Shown: one piece after another, positions 19,683 to 31,735 of the stretch
How the letters are laid out: the number at the start of each line of letters is the position of its first letter
How positions within the stretch are numbered: the stretch's first letter is position 1
Source: Geodermatophilus sp. TF02-6
GTDB taxonomy: Bacteria > Actinomycetota > Actinomycetes > Mycobacteriales > Geodermatophilaceae
DNA: 64,000 nucleotides
Assembly: GCF_003319115.1 (NCBI RefSeq)
Contig: NZ_QOHF01000002.1
Span: 186,001 to 250,000 of the forward strand
Reading direction: 5' to 3'
Translations under genes and position numbers: made by a program
The notes under the pieces: model-generated
What the model was told of the DNA's origin: nothing
The model's database searches: none
Seen by the model: only the letters and a program-made list of their open reading frames with translations

Positions 19683-20083
19683 CGGCAGTGCCGGCCCGGG
19701 CCGGCCTCCCTGCAGGGTCCCGCCGCGAGCGCGCGAGCGGTGGGGGGCAGGGAGGTCCTCTTACCGCGCCAGGCCAGGCTCTGCGCGTCGAGCTCGCGCA
19801 GCAGCGGGTCGCCCTCGGCGAGCACCCGCTCGGCCAGCGCGACGGCGGCGGCCAGCTGCGCGTCGGTCAGCTGTGCGGACGCCGGCGAGCGGCGGCGGTC
19901 GAGGACGTCGTACCAGCAGCCCCCCACGGCGGAGTCGAGGAGGATGCGGCCGAAGCAGTGGTCGGCGGTGACCACCCAGCGGTCGGCTCGCGCCCGCCGC
20001 GGCAGCTCCTCGCCGACCAGCTGCCGGTAGCGGGCGAGAAGTGCCTCCCGCCGCGCCCCGCCCGGCGGGGCCTCCCGGCTCAC
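19679..20083 (-). CDS. Hypothetical protein whose C-terminus runs through a hairpin element
   Basis: 134 residues; GTG 20083 overlaps the sirtuin stop in GTGA. The conserved-looking part is residues 1 to ~105 (LLARYRQLVGEELPRR, then DHCFGRILLDSAVGGCWYDVL and a Leu/Ala-rich helix). I recognise no family. From about residue 106 (KRTSLPPTARALAAG onwards) the reading frame translates a type A hairpin element. A TAA lies one frame off immediately before the element, so the ancestral stop was probably there and a small indel let translation run on. Gene overlap at both ends supports real expression. Confidence 0.65.
   Translation of the reverse strand: MSREAPPGGARREALLARYRQLVGEELPRRARADRWVVTADHCFGRILLDSAVGGCWYDVLDRRRSPASAQLTDAQLAAAVALAERVLAEGDPLLRELDAQSLAWRGKRTSLPPTARALAAGPCREAGPGRHCR
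19705..19759 (-). repeat. Hairpin element type A, copy 1
   Basis: Arms CCTCCCTGC (19705-19713) and GCAGGGAGG (19747-19755) pair perfectly. Read on the minus strand it begins AGGACCTCCCTGCCCCCC, the common family start. It is embedded in the end of the hypothetical gene at 19679-20083. Confidence 0.8.
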
Positions 20084-20832
20084 CGGGTGAGCAGGCGGGG
20101 CAGCGACGTCCCGATCGGCTCGCGGACGACGAGGTCGGCCAGGTCGTCGTAGGGGGTCGGCTGGGCGTTGACCACGACGACCCGCGCGCCGGACCCCGCG
20201 GCCAGGTCGACCAGGCCCGCGGCCGGGTGCACGGTGAGCGAGGTGCCGACGGCGAGGAAGACGTCGCAATCGGTGGCCGCCGCCGCGGCTGCCTCGACGA
20301 CCGCCGGGTCGAGGGCCTGGCCGAAGCTGATGGTGGCCGACTTGAGGACGCCGCCGCAGACCCGGCAGGCCGGGTCGGGCTCCCCGGCGTCGACGCGGGC
20401 CAGCGCCTCGGCCATCGTCGTCCGGTCGCGGCAGGAGAGGCACTCGACCTCGCGCACGGTCCCGTGCAGCTCCAGGACGGCGGTCGAGCCGGCGTCCTGG
20501 TGCAGACCGTCGACGTTCTGGGTGAGCAGCGCCCGCAGCCGGCCCTGCTGCTCCAGGTCGACCAGCGCGCGGTGGCCGGCGTTGGAGCGGGCGTGCGGTG
20601 CGGTGTCGCGGCGCATCAGCCAGGCGCGGCGGCGGATCTCGGGGTCGGCGACGTAGTAGGACAGCGTCACCAGCTTCTCGGCGTCCGGGTCCCTCGTCCA
20701 CAGCCCCTGCGGGCCGCGGTAGTCGGGGATGCCGCTGTCGGTGGAGATGCCGGCGCCGGTGAGGACGGTGACCCGCCGCGCCGACGTCAGCCAGTCGGGC
20801 AGGGGCTCGGGCAGGCCGGTCACGGCGTCCAC
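20080..20832 (-). CDS. cobB: Sirtuin (NAD-dependent protein deacylase)
   Basis: Removes acyl groups from protein lysines using NAD+. 250 residues. Seen: NAD-binding LTGAGISTDSGIPDYRG (24-40), TQNVDGLH (104-111), catalytic H123 in LELHGTV, zinc-ligand cysteines C131, C134, C156 and C159 (CLSC...CRVC), and VGTSLTVHPA. Bacterial sirtuins commonly control acyl-CoA synthetases by deacetylation; the ligase gene downstream is suggestive context only. First of three overlapping genes and divergent from acn, with 249 nt between starts. Confidence 0.94.
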   Translation of the reverse strand: MDAVTGLPEPLPDWLTSARRVTVLTGAGISTDSGIPDYRGPQGLWTRDPDAEKLVTLSYYVADPEIRRRAWLMRRDTAPHARSNAGHRALVDLEQQGRLRALLTQNVDGLHQDAGSTAVLELHGTVREVECLSCRDRTTMAEALARVDAGEPDPACRVCGGVLKSATISFGQALDPAVVEAAAAAATDCDVFLAVGTSLTVHPAAGLVDLAAGSGARVVVVNAQPTPYDDLADLVVREPIGTSLPRLLTR

Positions 20833-20862
20833 GGTAGGAGCCGCCCGGTTGCCGGACGCTCA

Positions 20863-20937
20863 GGTGAGCTCACCGTCGCGCTTCCTGGCTCACCGTCGAC
20901 CGCGAGCCCGGACGTCGCTCGACCAGCTCAGCTGGTC
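20863..20937. promoter_or_regulatory. Two palindromes in the cobB-acn intergenic region
   Basis: GGTGAGCTCACC (20863-20874) is a perfect 12-bp palindrome. GACCAGCT-C-AGCTGGTC (20921-20937) has perfect 8-bp arms around one base. GCTCACCGTCG also occurs twice between them. They lie in the shared upstream region of divergent cobB and acn and are candidate operators; in related actinobacteria acn is repressed by a TetR protein (AcnR), but no such gene is in this window. Confidence 0.45.
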
Positions 20938-21081
20938 ATCCGGGGGCTCCTCGGGTGAGGACGGAGGGCGGGCAAGGGTCGCCTCACCTGCGCAGCGTGG
21001 CGGGCGGCTGGGATGATGCGGGGTGGCAAGCAGCGCGGTGGACCGAGCGCAATGGACCAGCTGAGGGGTAGGCGGAAAGAC

Positions 21082-23961
<2,880 letters not shown>

Positions 23962-23964
<3 letters not shown>

Positions 23965-23994
23965 TGGACGCCGCCTGATGGACGCCGTCTGATG
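23962..23994 (+). repeat. Ladder of three TGATG junctions between acn and SDR gene
   Basis: CTGATGGACGCCGC, then CTGATGGACGCCGT, then CTGATGGACCTG follow in tandem with period 14. Each TGATG both ends one frame and opens the next: the acn stop, MDAA-stop, MDAV-stop, then the SDR start at 23992. Coupling by ribosome re-initiation could pass along the ladder. Confidence 0.8.
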
Positions 23995-24738
23995 GACCTG
24001 GGCCTGGGCGGTCGCCGCTACCTGCTGACCGGCGCGAGCCGCGGGCTGGGGTTCGCGACCGCCCGGGCCCTGGTCGAGGACGGGGCGCGGGTGCTGCTCA
24101 GCGCGCGCTCCCGGGAGTCGGTGGACGCCGCCGTCGCCGCGCTGGGCGGGGCGCCGGCGGCGTCCGGGGTCGTCGCCGACCTGGCCGACCCCGGCGACGC
24201 CGAGCGGCTGGTCGAGGCGGCCACCGACCGGCTGGGCGGGGTGGACGGCGCGCTGGTCAGCGTCGGCGGTCCGGCGCCGGGCACCGTGCTGGGCACCGCC
24301 GAGGAGGACTGGCGGGCCGGGGTGGACAGCGTGCTGCTCGGCCCGCTGCGGCTGGTCCGGGCGCTCGTCCCGCACCTGGGCGCCGGCTCGGTGATCGCGT
24401 TCGTGCTGTCCACGTCGGTGCGCGAGCCGCTCGACGGGCTGGCCGTCTCCAATGGGCTGCGGCCCGGCCTGGCGATGACTGCCAAGGGCCTGGCCGACGA
24501 GCTCGGGCCGCGCGGGGTCCGGGTGGTCGGGCTGATGCCGGGCACCATCGCCACCGACCGCACCGCCACGCTGTACGGCGAGGAGGGGATGGCGCGGGCC
24601 GCCGAGGGCATCCCGCTGCGCCGGGTCGGGCAGCCCGAGGAGTTCGGCCGGGTGGCCGCGTTCCTCCTCTCCCCGGCCGCCTCCTACGTCACCGGCACGA
24701 TGGTGGCCGTCGACGGCGGCCGCCTCCGAACGCCGTGA
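23992..24738 (+). CDS. Atypical short-chain dehydrogenase/reductase
   Basis: SDR-fold oxidoreductase of 248 residues. The cofactor motif TGASRGLGFATA is near 15-26 and the C-terminal SYVTGTMVAVDGG is typical. The usual YxxxK is missing: the equivalent region reads LSTSVREPLDGLAVSNGLRP, with SNxLRP in place of the tyrosine motif, followed by AKGLADELGPRGVRV. A subfamily with this change exists, so the protein may use different chemistry or be a non-canonical reductase. Translationally linked to acn through the TGATG ladder. Confidence 0.8.
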   Translation: MDLGLGGRRYLLTGASRGLGFATARALVEDGARVLLSARSRESVDAAVAALGGAPAASGVVADLADPGDAERLVEAATDRLGGVDGALVSVGGPAPGTVLGTAEEDWRAGVDSVLLGPLRLVRALVPHLGAGSVIAFVLSTSVREPLDGLAVSNGLRPGLAMTAKGLADELGPRGVRVVGLMPGTIATDRTATLYGEEGMARAAEGIPLRRVGQPEEFGRVAAFLLSPAASYVTGTMVAVDGGRLRTP

Positions 24739-25541
24739 AGGAGGACCCCCTCGCCCCCCGAGAAGGACCCCGTCCTCCTCATCCCTCGCAGGCTCAGGGC
24801 GGTGCCCTGGACGGGGCCATCCGGGCTCGCGGCGGGCCCCTGCGAGAAGGCCCGGTCCTCGTCGCCTGCGCCCACGGCACCCGCAACCCGACCGGCCGCC
24901 GGCTGGTCGCCGAGCTCGCCCTGGCCGCCCGCCGGCTGCGCCCGGGGCTGACCACGACCGCGGCGTTCGTCGACGTCCAGCCGCCGACCGTGGCCGACGT
25001 CGTGGCCGGCCTCGCCGCCGAGGGCCGCTCGGCCGTCGTCGTCCCCCTGCTGCTGTCCGGCGGGTACCACGTGCACGTCGACATCGCCCGCGCCGTGGGG
25101 GAGCACGATTCGGCCCGCGCCGCCCGGCCGCTGGGGCCCGACCCGCGGCTGGTCGCCGTGCTGCACGATCGGCTGCTCGCCGCCGGCGCGGACCCCCGCG
25201 ACCCCGCCACCGCCGTCGTCCTCGCCGCCGCCGGGTCCAGCGACCCCCGGTCGGTCGCCGATGTCGAGGCCACCGCCGCGCAACTGAAGTTTCGCTGGGC
25301 CGGCCCCGTGAGCACCGGCTACGGGTCGGCCGCGCAGCCGCCGGTGCCCGACGCGGTCGCCGCCGCACGCCGGGACGGCGCCGCGCGGGTGGTGGTGGCC
25401 GCCTACCTGCTCGCCCCGGGACACTTCCACGACCGGCTGGCCGGGGCCGGCGCCGACGCGGTCAGCGCCCCCCTGCTGCCCGACGAGCGGATCGTGCGGG
25501 TGCTGCTCGACCGCTACGACGGGGCCCCGGCGTCCGGTTGA
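24735..25541 (+). CDS. CbiX/SirB-family chelatase-like protein with element-derived N-terminus
   Basis: Sirohydrochlorin/cobalt chelatase-like protein. The domain starts at about residue 41 with VLVACAHGTRNPTGRRLV (metal-binding His in CAHGT). A second His region, LLLSGGYHVHVDI, lies near residue 114. Two half-domains follow (VVLAAAGSSD, then VVAAYLLAPGHFHDRL), as in long CbiX proteins; 268 residues in total. GTG 24735 overlaps the SDR stop (GTGA). Residues 2 to ~40 translate a composite hairpin element inserted just after the start. Either these residues are made, or a start inside or after the element is used, though no good one is visible. Siroheme or cobalamin role is inferred from family. 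Confidence 0.8.
   Translation: MKEDPLAPREGPRPPHPSQAQGGALDGAIRARGGPLREGPVLVACAHGTRNPTGRRLVAELALAARRLRPGLTTTAAFVDVQPPTVADVVAGLAAEGRSAVVVPLLLSGGYHVHVDIARAVGEHDSARAARPLGPDPRLVAVLHDRLLAAGADPRDPATAVVLAAAGSSDPRSVADVEATAAQLKFRWAGPVSTGYGSAAQPPVPDAVAAARRDGAARVVVAAYLLAPGHFHDRLAGAGADAVSAPLLPDERIVRVLLDRYDGAPASG
24737..24852 (+). repeat. Composite hairpin element (A with nested B)
   Basis: Starts AAGGAGGACCCCCTCGCCCC directly after the SDR stop. Outer arms include CTCGC/GCGAG. Nested inside is a type B unit from 24761 (GAAGGACCCCGTCCTCCTC...GGACGGGG). It is fully open in the frame of the chelatase-like gene. Confidence 0.75.
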
Positions 25542-25612
25542 CCGTCGCGGACGCTCGGTCCAGTCCAGGTCGGTACTTGGCCGAGCTCGGCCAACCCGGT
25601 GAGGATCATCCT

Positions 25613-25858
25613 GTGCAGGTCAACGTGGGACAGGCCAAGACCGAGCTGTCCAAGCTGCTGGCTCGAGTAGAGGCCGGCGAGGAGGTGGAGATCGCCCGAG
25701 ACGGCGTCCCCGTCGCCCGACTCGTACCCGTCGAGCCGCCATCGCCGGGGAGCCGTTTCCTCGCTGAGTGGGGGGCGATGGCAGGACACGTCTGGATCGG
25801 GGACGACTCCGAGTTCACCGACACGGAGATCGACGACATGATCGACGATCCGGCGTGA
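25613..25858 (+). CDS. Phd/YefM-family antitoxin (VapB partner)
   Basis: Antitoxin of 81 residues; GTG 25613 has GAGG 8 nt upstream. It begins VQVNVGQAKTELSKLLARVEAG with EVEIARDGVPVARLVPV, the Phd/YefM DNA-binding fold. The C-terminal half is acidic (DDSEFTDTEIDDMIDDPA), typical of a toxin-neutralising tail. Stop overlaps the toxin start (GTGA). The pair would repress its own promoter. Base use is slightly less GC-biased than its neighbours, and the module interrupts otherwise unrelated genes, so acquisition by transfer is likely. Confidence 0.9.
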   Translation: MQVNVGQAKTELSKLLARVEAGEEVEIARDGVPVARLVPVEPPSPGSRFLAEWGAMAGHVWIGDDSEFTDTEIDDMIDDPA

Positions 25859-26235
25859 GGCTCCTCCTCGACACGTACGTCGTGCTGTGGCAGGCGAGCG
25901 GCCTCCGCCGACTCGGTGCGAGCGCTCAGCAGGCGATCGCGGACGTGAGCCGGCTGCTGGTCAGCGTCGTCTCCTTCGCGGAGGTCGGGGTCAAGGCCAC
26001 TGTGGGGGAGCTCTCGCTCGACAGGGATCTCCATGCGCACGTGGTGACCAGCGGAGCGCGGATCCTGCCGCTCGCGCCAGCGCACGGCCTGGCGGTCGCC
26101 GAGCTCCCGCTGCACCACCGCGATCCCTTCGACCGGCTGCTGATCGCACAGGCCATAGCCGAAGACCTGACCGTGGTGACCGCCGATCCGCGGTTCCGGG
26201 CGTACGGCGTCCTGGTCGTCGACGCGCTGGCCTGA
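25855..26235 (+). CDS. vapC: PIN-domain toxin (VapC-type ribonuclease)
   Basis: PIN-domain endoribonuclease of 126 residues, toxin of the adjacent Phd-type antitoxin. Acidic active-site residues are visible: Asp in LLLDTYVVLW, Glu in SFAEVGVK, Asp in HHRDPFDRLL and Asp in VTADPRF. GTG 25855 overlaps the antitoxin stop. The usual His after LLDT is Tyr here. Directly downstream lies a 49-bp near-copy of the end of the chelatase-like gene, marking the insertion boundary. Confidence 0.92.
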   Translation: MRLLLDTYVVLWQASGLRRLGASAQQAIADVSRLLVSVVSFAEVGVKATVGELSLDRDLHAHVVTSGARILPLAPAHGLAVAELPLHHRDPFDRLLIAQAIAEDLTVVTADPRFRAYGVLVVDALA

Positions 26236-26254
26236 TCCGGACCCCGCAGCTGAC

Positions 26255-26303
26255 CTGCTGCCCGACGAGCGGATCGTCGCCGTCCTGCTCGACCGCTACG
26301 ACG
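26255..26303 (+). pseudogene. Remnant copy of the chelatase-like gene 3' end
   Basis: 49 bp closely matching 25473-25521 (both start CTGCTGCCCGACGAGCGGAT; only a few bases differ). It reads LLPDERIVAVLLDRYD versus LLPDERIVRVLLDRYD in the intact gene, and the frame stays open beyond. It looks like the original gene end, displaced when the toxin-antitoxin segment and a diverged gene end were brought in. Confidence 0.75.
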
Positions 26304-26389
26304 CCGCGGTGGCCGTCCGACCCGCCGTCCGAGCAGTCCTGCGGGCCGTGCGGTTGTCCGGTCCCGCGGTCCCGGGGAGGCTCGCGACC

Positions 26390-27088
26390 ATGGCCGACCC
26401 CAAGTTCTACGCCCGCCCGGAGGGGGACCCCCGGCCGCTGGAGATGCCGCCGCGCCTGGTCGGCTGGCTGGTGACCGGCAACCCAGACCCGGTGCACGTC
26501 CGGGAGTTCGTGACCTCCGCCGAGCAGGCGCTGGGGCCGCCACCGATGGTCGGTGGCCCACTCGCCCTGCGCCTGGACGTCGGCCTGCCCGGCGACGCCC
26601 GGCTGCTCGACCAGTACGGCCTGGCCCGCTACCTCGGCCCGCTGGTGGAGTGGCTGGGCGCCCACGGGCGGGACTTCACCAGCGTGTGGGCCACCAAGGC
26701 CGCCGCCGCGGACTCCGTCCTGCGCGTCGGCCCGGCGCGGCCGGTGCCCCTCCCGGCCGGCGAGCGCCGGTTCGCCGTGCGGACCGACACCTCGGCCGGG
26801 TCACCCGCGTTCACCGCCCAGGTCGGCGAGCAGCTGGCCGGCGCGCAGGCGCTGCCCGCCGGACCGGTGCAGCTGCAGCTGTCGTACACGGTGCCGCCCG
26901 GGAGCAACTGGGCGGCCCTGTGGCAGCCGACCGTCGCGGGACTCACCTCGCTGCTCGGCGCCACCGCCGACGACCGCCCGGACGAGCCCGCCGACGGGCG
27001 CGTCGTCGAGCTCGCCCTGCACCGGCGGGAGGACCCGTTCGTCGGTCATGCGACGGAGGTCACCGGCGTCGTGCGGCGGCTGTCCTGA
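26390..27088 (+). CDS. Hypothetical protein
   Basis: 232 residues from ATG 26390 (GGGAGG 10 nt upstream). Begins MADPKFYARPEGDPRPLEMP. No signal peptide, membrane helix or known motif; mixed alpha/beta with several Pro/Gly turns. A longer frame upstream belongs to the displaced chelatase remnant and is not used here. I do not recognise the family. It is convergent with the broken sulfurtransferase gene, only 16 nt apart. Confidence 0.7.
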   Translation: MADPKFYARPEGDPRPLEMPPRLVGWLVTGNPDPVHVREFVTSAEQALGPPPMVGGPLALRLDVGLPGDARLLDQYGLARYLGPLVEWLGAHGRDFTSVWATKAAAADSVLRVGPARPVPLPAGERRFAVRTDTSAGSPAFTAQVGEQLAGAQALPAGPVQLQLSYTVPPGSNWAALWQPTVAGLTSLLGATADDRPDEPADGRVVELALHRREDPFVGHATEVTGVVRRLS

Positions 27089-27104
27089 ACGCGGCGGACC
27101 GCCG

Positions 27105-28011
27105 TCAGGGTCGGTCGCCGGTGGCCACCGGCCGGTCGGGGTCGGCCGACCACTGCGACCAGGAGCCGGGGTACAGCGCCGCCTCGATGCCCGCGACGGC
27201 CAGGGCGGCGACCTCGTGGGCCGCGGTGACCCCGGATCCGCAGTAGGCGGCGACCGGGCGCCCCGGCGCGATCCCGAGCCCGGCGAAGCGCGCGGTCAGT
27301 ACAGCGGCTGGAAGGAAGGTGCCGTCGCCGGCCAGGTTGCGGGTGGTCGGTGCGCTGACCGCGCCGGGTACGTGCCCGGCGCGCGGATCCACCGGCTCGA
27401 CGTCCCCCCGGTAGCGCTCGGCGGCCCGGGCGTCGAGCAGCACTCCGCCGGACGCCGGCAGGGCCGCCGCCTCGTCGATCGAGACCACCGGCATGCCGCC
27501 GCCGGTCAGCGTCACGTCGCCGGGCTCGGGGACGACGTCGCCGGTCTCCACCGGCCCGCCGGCGCGGGTCCACGCCGCGAGGCCGCCGTCCAACAGCCGG
27601 ACGTCGGCCAGCCCGCCCCAGCGCTCCCGCGGCCCCTCTGCAGGGTTCCGCCGCGAGCCTGCGAGTGGCGGGGGGCAGAGGGGTCCTTCCTCAGGCCCGG
27701 GCAGCCGCCAGCCCGCCGACGTCGTCGTAGACCACGACCGGGTCGCCGGTCCGGATCCCCCACCGCCGAGTGGCTCGTTGCAGTCGCTGTAACGAGGGCA
27801 GCGGATGGCGGCCTGCCGTGGAGGAGGGCCGGTCGCTGAGCTCGGCGTCGAGGTCGACGAAGACCGCCCCGGGCAGGTGGCCGGAGCGGTACCGGGCACG
27901 GCCGTGCGGGTCGCCCAGCGCCCAGCGGACGTCGAGCAGTACCGTCCGTGCTCGCCGCGCCCGCAGCTCGCCCGCGGTGACGAGCACGGGCGCGTCGGCG
28001 GGTGGGGTCAC
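27105..28011 (-). pseudogene. Thiosulfate/3-mercaptopyruvate sulfurtransferase (SseA-like), split by a hairpin element
   Basis: Two-domain rhodanese. The N-terminal domain (GTG 28011, overlapping the previous stop in GTGA) reads intact to VVYDDVGGLAAARA and then meets TGA at 27693-27691. A type A hairpin element follows. The C-terminal domain resumes in another frame at RWGGLADVRLLDGGLAAW and runs to 27105 with the active-site loop AAYCGSGVTA. In intact relatives these two halves are joined by only a few residues. So the element has split the gene, and the catalytic domain has no obvious start of its own. Loss of function is likely. Confidence 0.88.
27633..27690 (-). repeat. Hairpin element type A, copy 2 (inside sulfurtransferase gene)
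   Basis: Arms CCCCTCTGC (27633-27641) and GCAGAGGGG (27675-27683) pair perfectly, with inner CCGCC/GGCGG pairing and a loop containing GCGAGCCTGCGAG. Minus-strand reading starts GGAAGGACCCCTCTGCCCCC right after a TGA. Confidence 0.88.
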
Positions 28012-28469
28012 TGCGGGGCCAGCAGCCCGCGCAGCTCCTGGGTCAGCGCGTCCTTGGCCCCGGGGTGGTGGTACCAGCCGGCCGGGGTGGACTGCAGCAG
28101 CGAGATCCGCCAGCGACCCCCCTCGTCCACGGCGACCAGCGTGTGCACCGTGTGCAGCGCCGGGTCGAAGTCGCTCGCCCCGGGCGGGATCATCCCGGCG
28201 TGGGCCAGCAGCACCGCGACGCCGGTGGCCATCGGGCGGACCGAGCGCACGATGCCGACGTAGGTGGGGGTCGGGTGGTTGCCGAAGGCCTGGCGCAGGT
28301 CGGCGGCGATGGAGAGCCGGCCACGGTGGTGGGTGCCGTCGGGGCCGATGATGTCCCCGTCGTCGGCGAACCCGGCCGCGACCGCGGCACCGCTGCGCCG
28401 GTTCCACCCGTCGATGAACTGGGTGTAGAGCGCACGGATCTGCGCGTCGTAGGGGTGCGCTGACGTCAC
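28008..28469 (-). CDS. SnoaL-like / SgcJ-EcaC family protein
   Basis: Small NTF2-like protein of 153 residues. GTG 28469 is chosen because AAGGAG lies 5 nt upstream. Begins MTSAHPYDAQIRALYTQFIDGWNRRSG; the fold signature with FADDGDIIGPDGTHHRG and HTVHTLVAVDEGGRWRI fits SgcJ/EcaC/SnoaL-like cone-shaped pockets. Members range from isomerases to binding proteins, so function is unknown. Its stop overlaps the start of the sulfurtransferase pseudogene, and it follows the ABC exporter gene by 43 nt. Confidence 0.8.
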   Translation of the reverse strand: MTSAHPYDAQIRALYTQFIDGWNRRSGAAVAAGFADDGDIIGPDGTHHRGRLSIAADLRQAFGNHPTPTYVGIVRSVRPMATGVAVLLAHAGMIPPGASDFDPALHTVHTLVAVDEGGRWRISLLQSTPAGWYHHPGAKDALTQELRGLLAPQ

Positions 28470-28512
28470 GCTCACTCCTTCATCGTGCCCGGGACCAGAG
28501 TGACGGTAGTGG

Positions 28513-30411
<1,899 letters not shown>

Positions 30412-30483
30412 GTCACCTCCTCCCTCTCCGGTCCCACGGGGAGCGGACCCCCAGGCCAACACCGCGCCGGTGCGGCCTGTTCC

Positions 30484-30534
30484 GCGGGCGGTCTCCCGGC
30501 GCTCACCGACGTTCCAGCGGGCGGTCTCCCGGCG
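30484..30534. repeat. Direct repeat, 18 bp, period 33
   Basis: GCGGGCGGTCTCCCGGCG occurs at 30484-30501 and 30517-30534, both preceded by GTTCC. It sits in the 135-nt gap between the enoyl-CoA hydratase-like and ABC exporter genes. Role unknown. Confidence 0.7.
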
Positions 30535-30546
30535 TCCGCCGCCGCG

Positions 30547-31323
30547 TCAGCGCCCGCCGGCGAGCTCGGCCAGCCGCCGGGTCTGCGCGGCCCGCTCGGC
30601 GGCGTCCTGCTCCTGCGGGTCGTTGCGGACGGCGGAGCGGACCAGCGCCGCGGTCTCCCGGCTGGCGCCCACCGGCGGCGCGGTGAGCGCCGCCGCGAGC
30701 TCGGCGACGGCCGCGTCGAGCCGGTCGGCCGGGACGACGGAGGTGGCCAGCCCGACCGCCCGGGCCTCGGCCGCGTCGACGGCGCGCCCGGTCAGGCAGA
30801 TCTCCAGCGCCCGGGAGTAGCCGACCAGCTCGACCAGGGTGCTGGTGCCGGTGAGGTCGGGCACCAGCCCCAGGGTCGCCTCGGGCAGCCGCAGCGCGGC
30901 GTCCTCGGTGAGCACCCGCAGGTCGCAGGCGAGCGCCAGCTGCGCGCCGGCGCCGATGGCGTGTCCCTGGACCGCGGCGACCGACACGATCCCCGGCGAG
31001 CGCAGCCAGCGGAAGCCGGTCTGGTAGCGGCGGATGCGCTCCTGGGTCAGCTCCGGGGGCATCCTCGCCAGCTCACCGAGCCCGCCGGGGGTGTCGGGGT
31101 CGGTGCTGAACAGGCTGCGGTCCAGCCCGGCCGAGAACGACCGGCCGGCGCCGCGCACCACGACCACCCGCACCCCGTCGTCCAGCGACTCGCCGACGGC
31201 GGCCAGCGCGGCCCACGTGGCGGGGGTCTGCGCGTTGAGCCGGCCGGGCCGGTCGAGGGTGACGGTGAGGACGGCGCCGTCCCGCGCCGTCCGCACCCAG
31301 CCGTCGGGGTCTGCCCCGCTCAA
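30547..31323 (-). CDS. Enoyl-CoA hydratase/isomerase family protein (EchA12-like)
   Basis: Crotonase-fold protein of 258 residues. TTG 31323 overlaps the HTH gene stop in TTGA. Oxyanion-hole region GRSFSAGLD and the second loop HAIGAGAQLALACDLR are seen, then LPEATLGLVPDLTG. Of the two catalytic glutamates of classical hydratases, the second (in PEATLG) is kept, while the first position reads Gln (GAQLA). It may therefore be an isomerase or another crotonase activity. Position beside the ABC-F and small HTH genes matches echA12 (Rv1472). Confidence 0.88.
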   Translation of the reverse strand: MSGADPDGWVRTARDGAVLTVTLDRPGRLNAQTPATWAALAAVGESLDDGVRVVVVRGAGRSFSAGLDRSLFSTDPDTPGGLGELARMPPELTQERIRRYQTGFRWLRSPGIVSVAAVQGHAIGAGAQLALACDLRVLTEDAALRLPEATLGLVPDLTGTSTLVELVGYSRALEICLTGRAVDAAEARAVGLATSVVPADRLDAAVAELAAALTAPPVGASRETAALVRSAVRNDPQEQDAAERAAQTRRLAELAGGR

Positions 31324-31547
31324 CTCTTCCTGCTGTTCCGGTTGGCTCCCCCGCGGCTGCGCAGGGTGGCACCGGACTCGGACAGGAGGCGGTGGACGAA
31401 GCCGTAGGAGCGGTTGGTCGACGTCGCCAGCGACCGGATGCTCTCGCCCCCGTCGTACCGCTTGCGCAGCTCGTCGGCGAGCGACGTGCGCTCGCCCCCG
31501 GTGATGCGCTTGCCCTTGCCGAGGTCCGCTGTGCTCGAGTCGGCCAT
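31320..31547 (-). CDS. Small helix-turn-helix protein (Rv1473A-like)
   Basis: 75-residue basic protein; ATG 31547 has GGAGGG 5 nt upstream. The sequence ADELRKRYDGGESIRSLATS followed by NRSYGFVHRLLSESG forms a HTH of the kind found in small actinobacterial regulators, and the tail is Arg/Gly/Asn-rich. Equivalent in size and position to Rv1473A. Likely DNA-binding; targets unknown. Co-translated with the downstream crotonase gene. Confidence 0.82.
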   Translation of the reverse strand: MADSSTADLGKGKRITGGERTSLADELRKRYDGGESIRSLATSTNRSYGFVHRLLSESGATLRSRGGANRNSRKS

Positions 31548-31735
31548 GGCTGCCCTCCGTCCCCCACCGGCTGCGGACCGTCCGGCCCGCCGGTGCTCGT
31601 CCCCTCGACGCCGGGCCCGCTGACCCCGGCGTCCGCGACCCATGATCACCCAGGGACGCGGGCTCGGCCAGGCGAGACGGAAAAATGTTGGAGTCACTCC
31701 ATCGACTGCGACCCGGAGCTGCCGGAGAACGGTCC

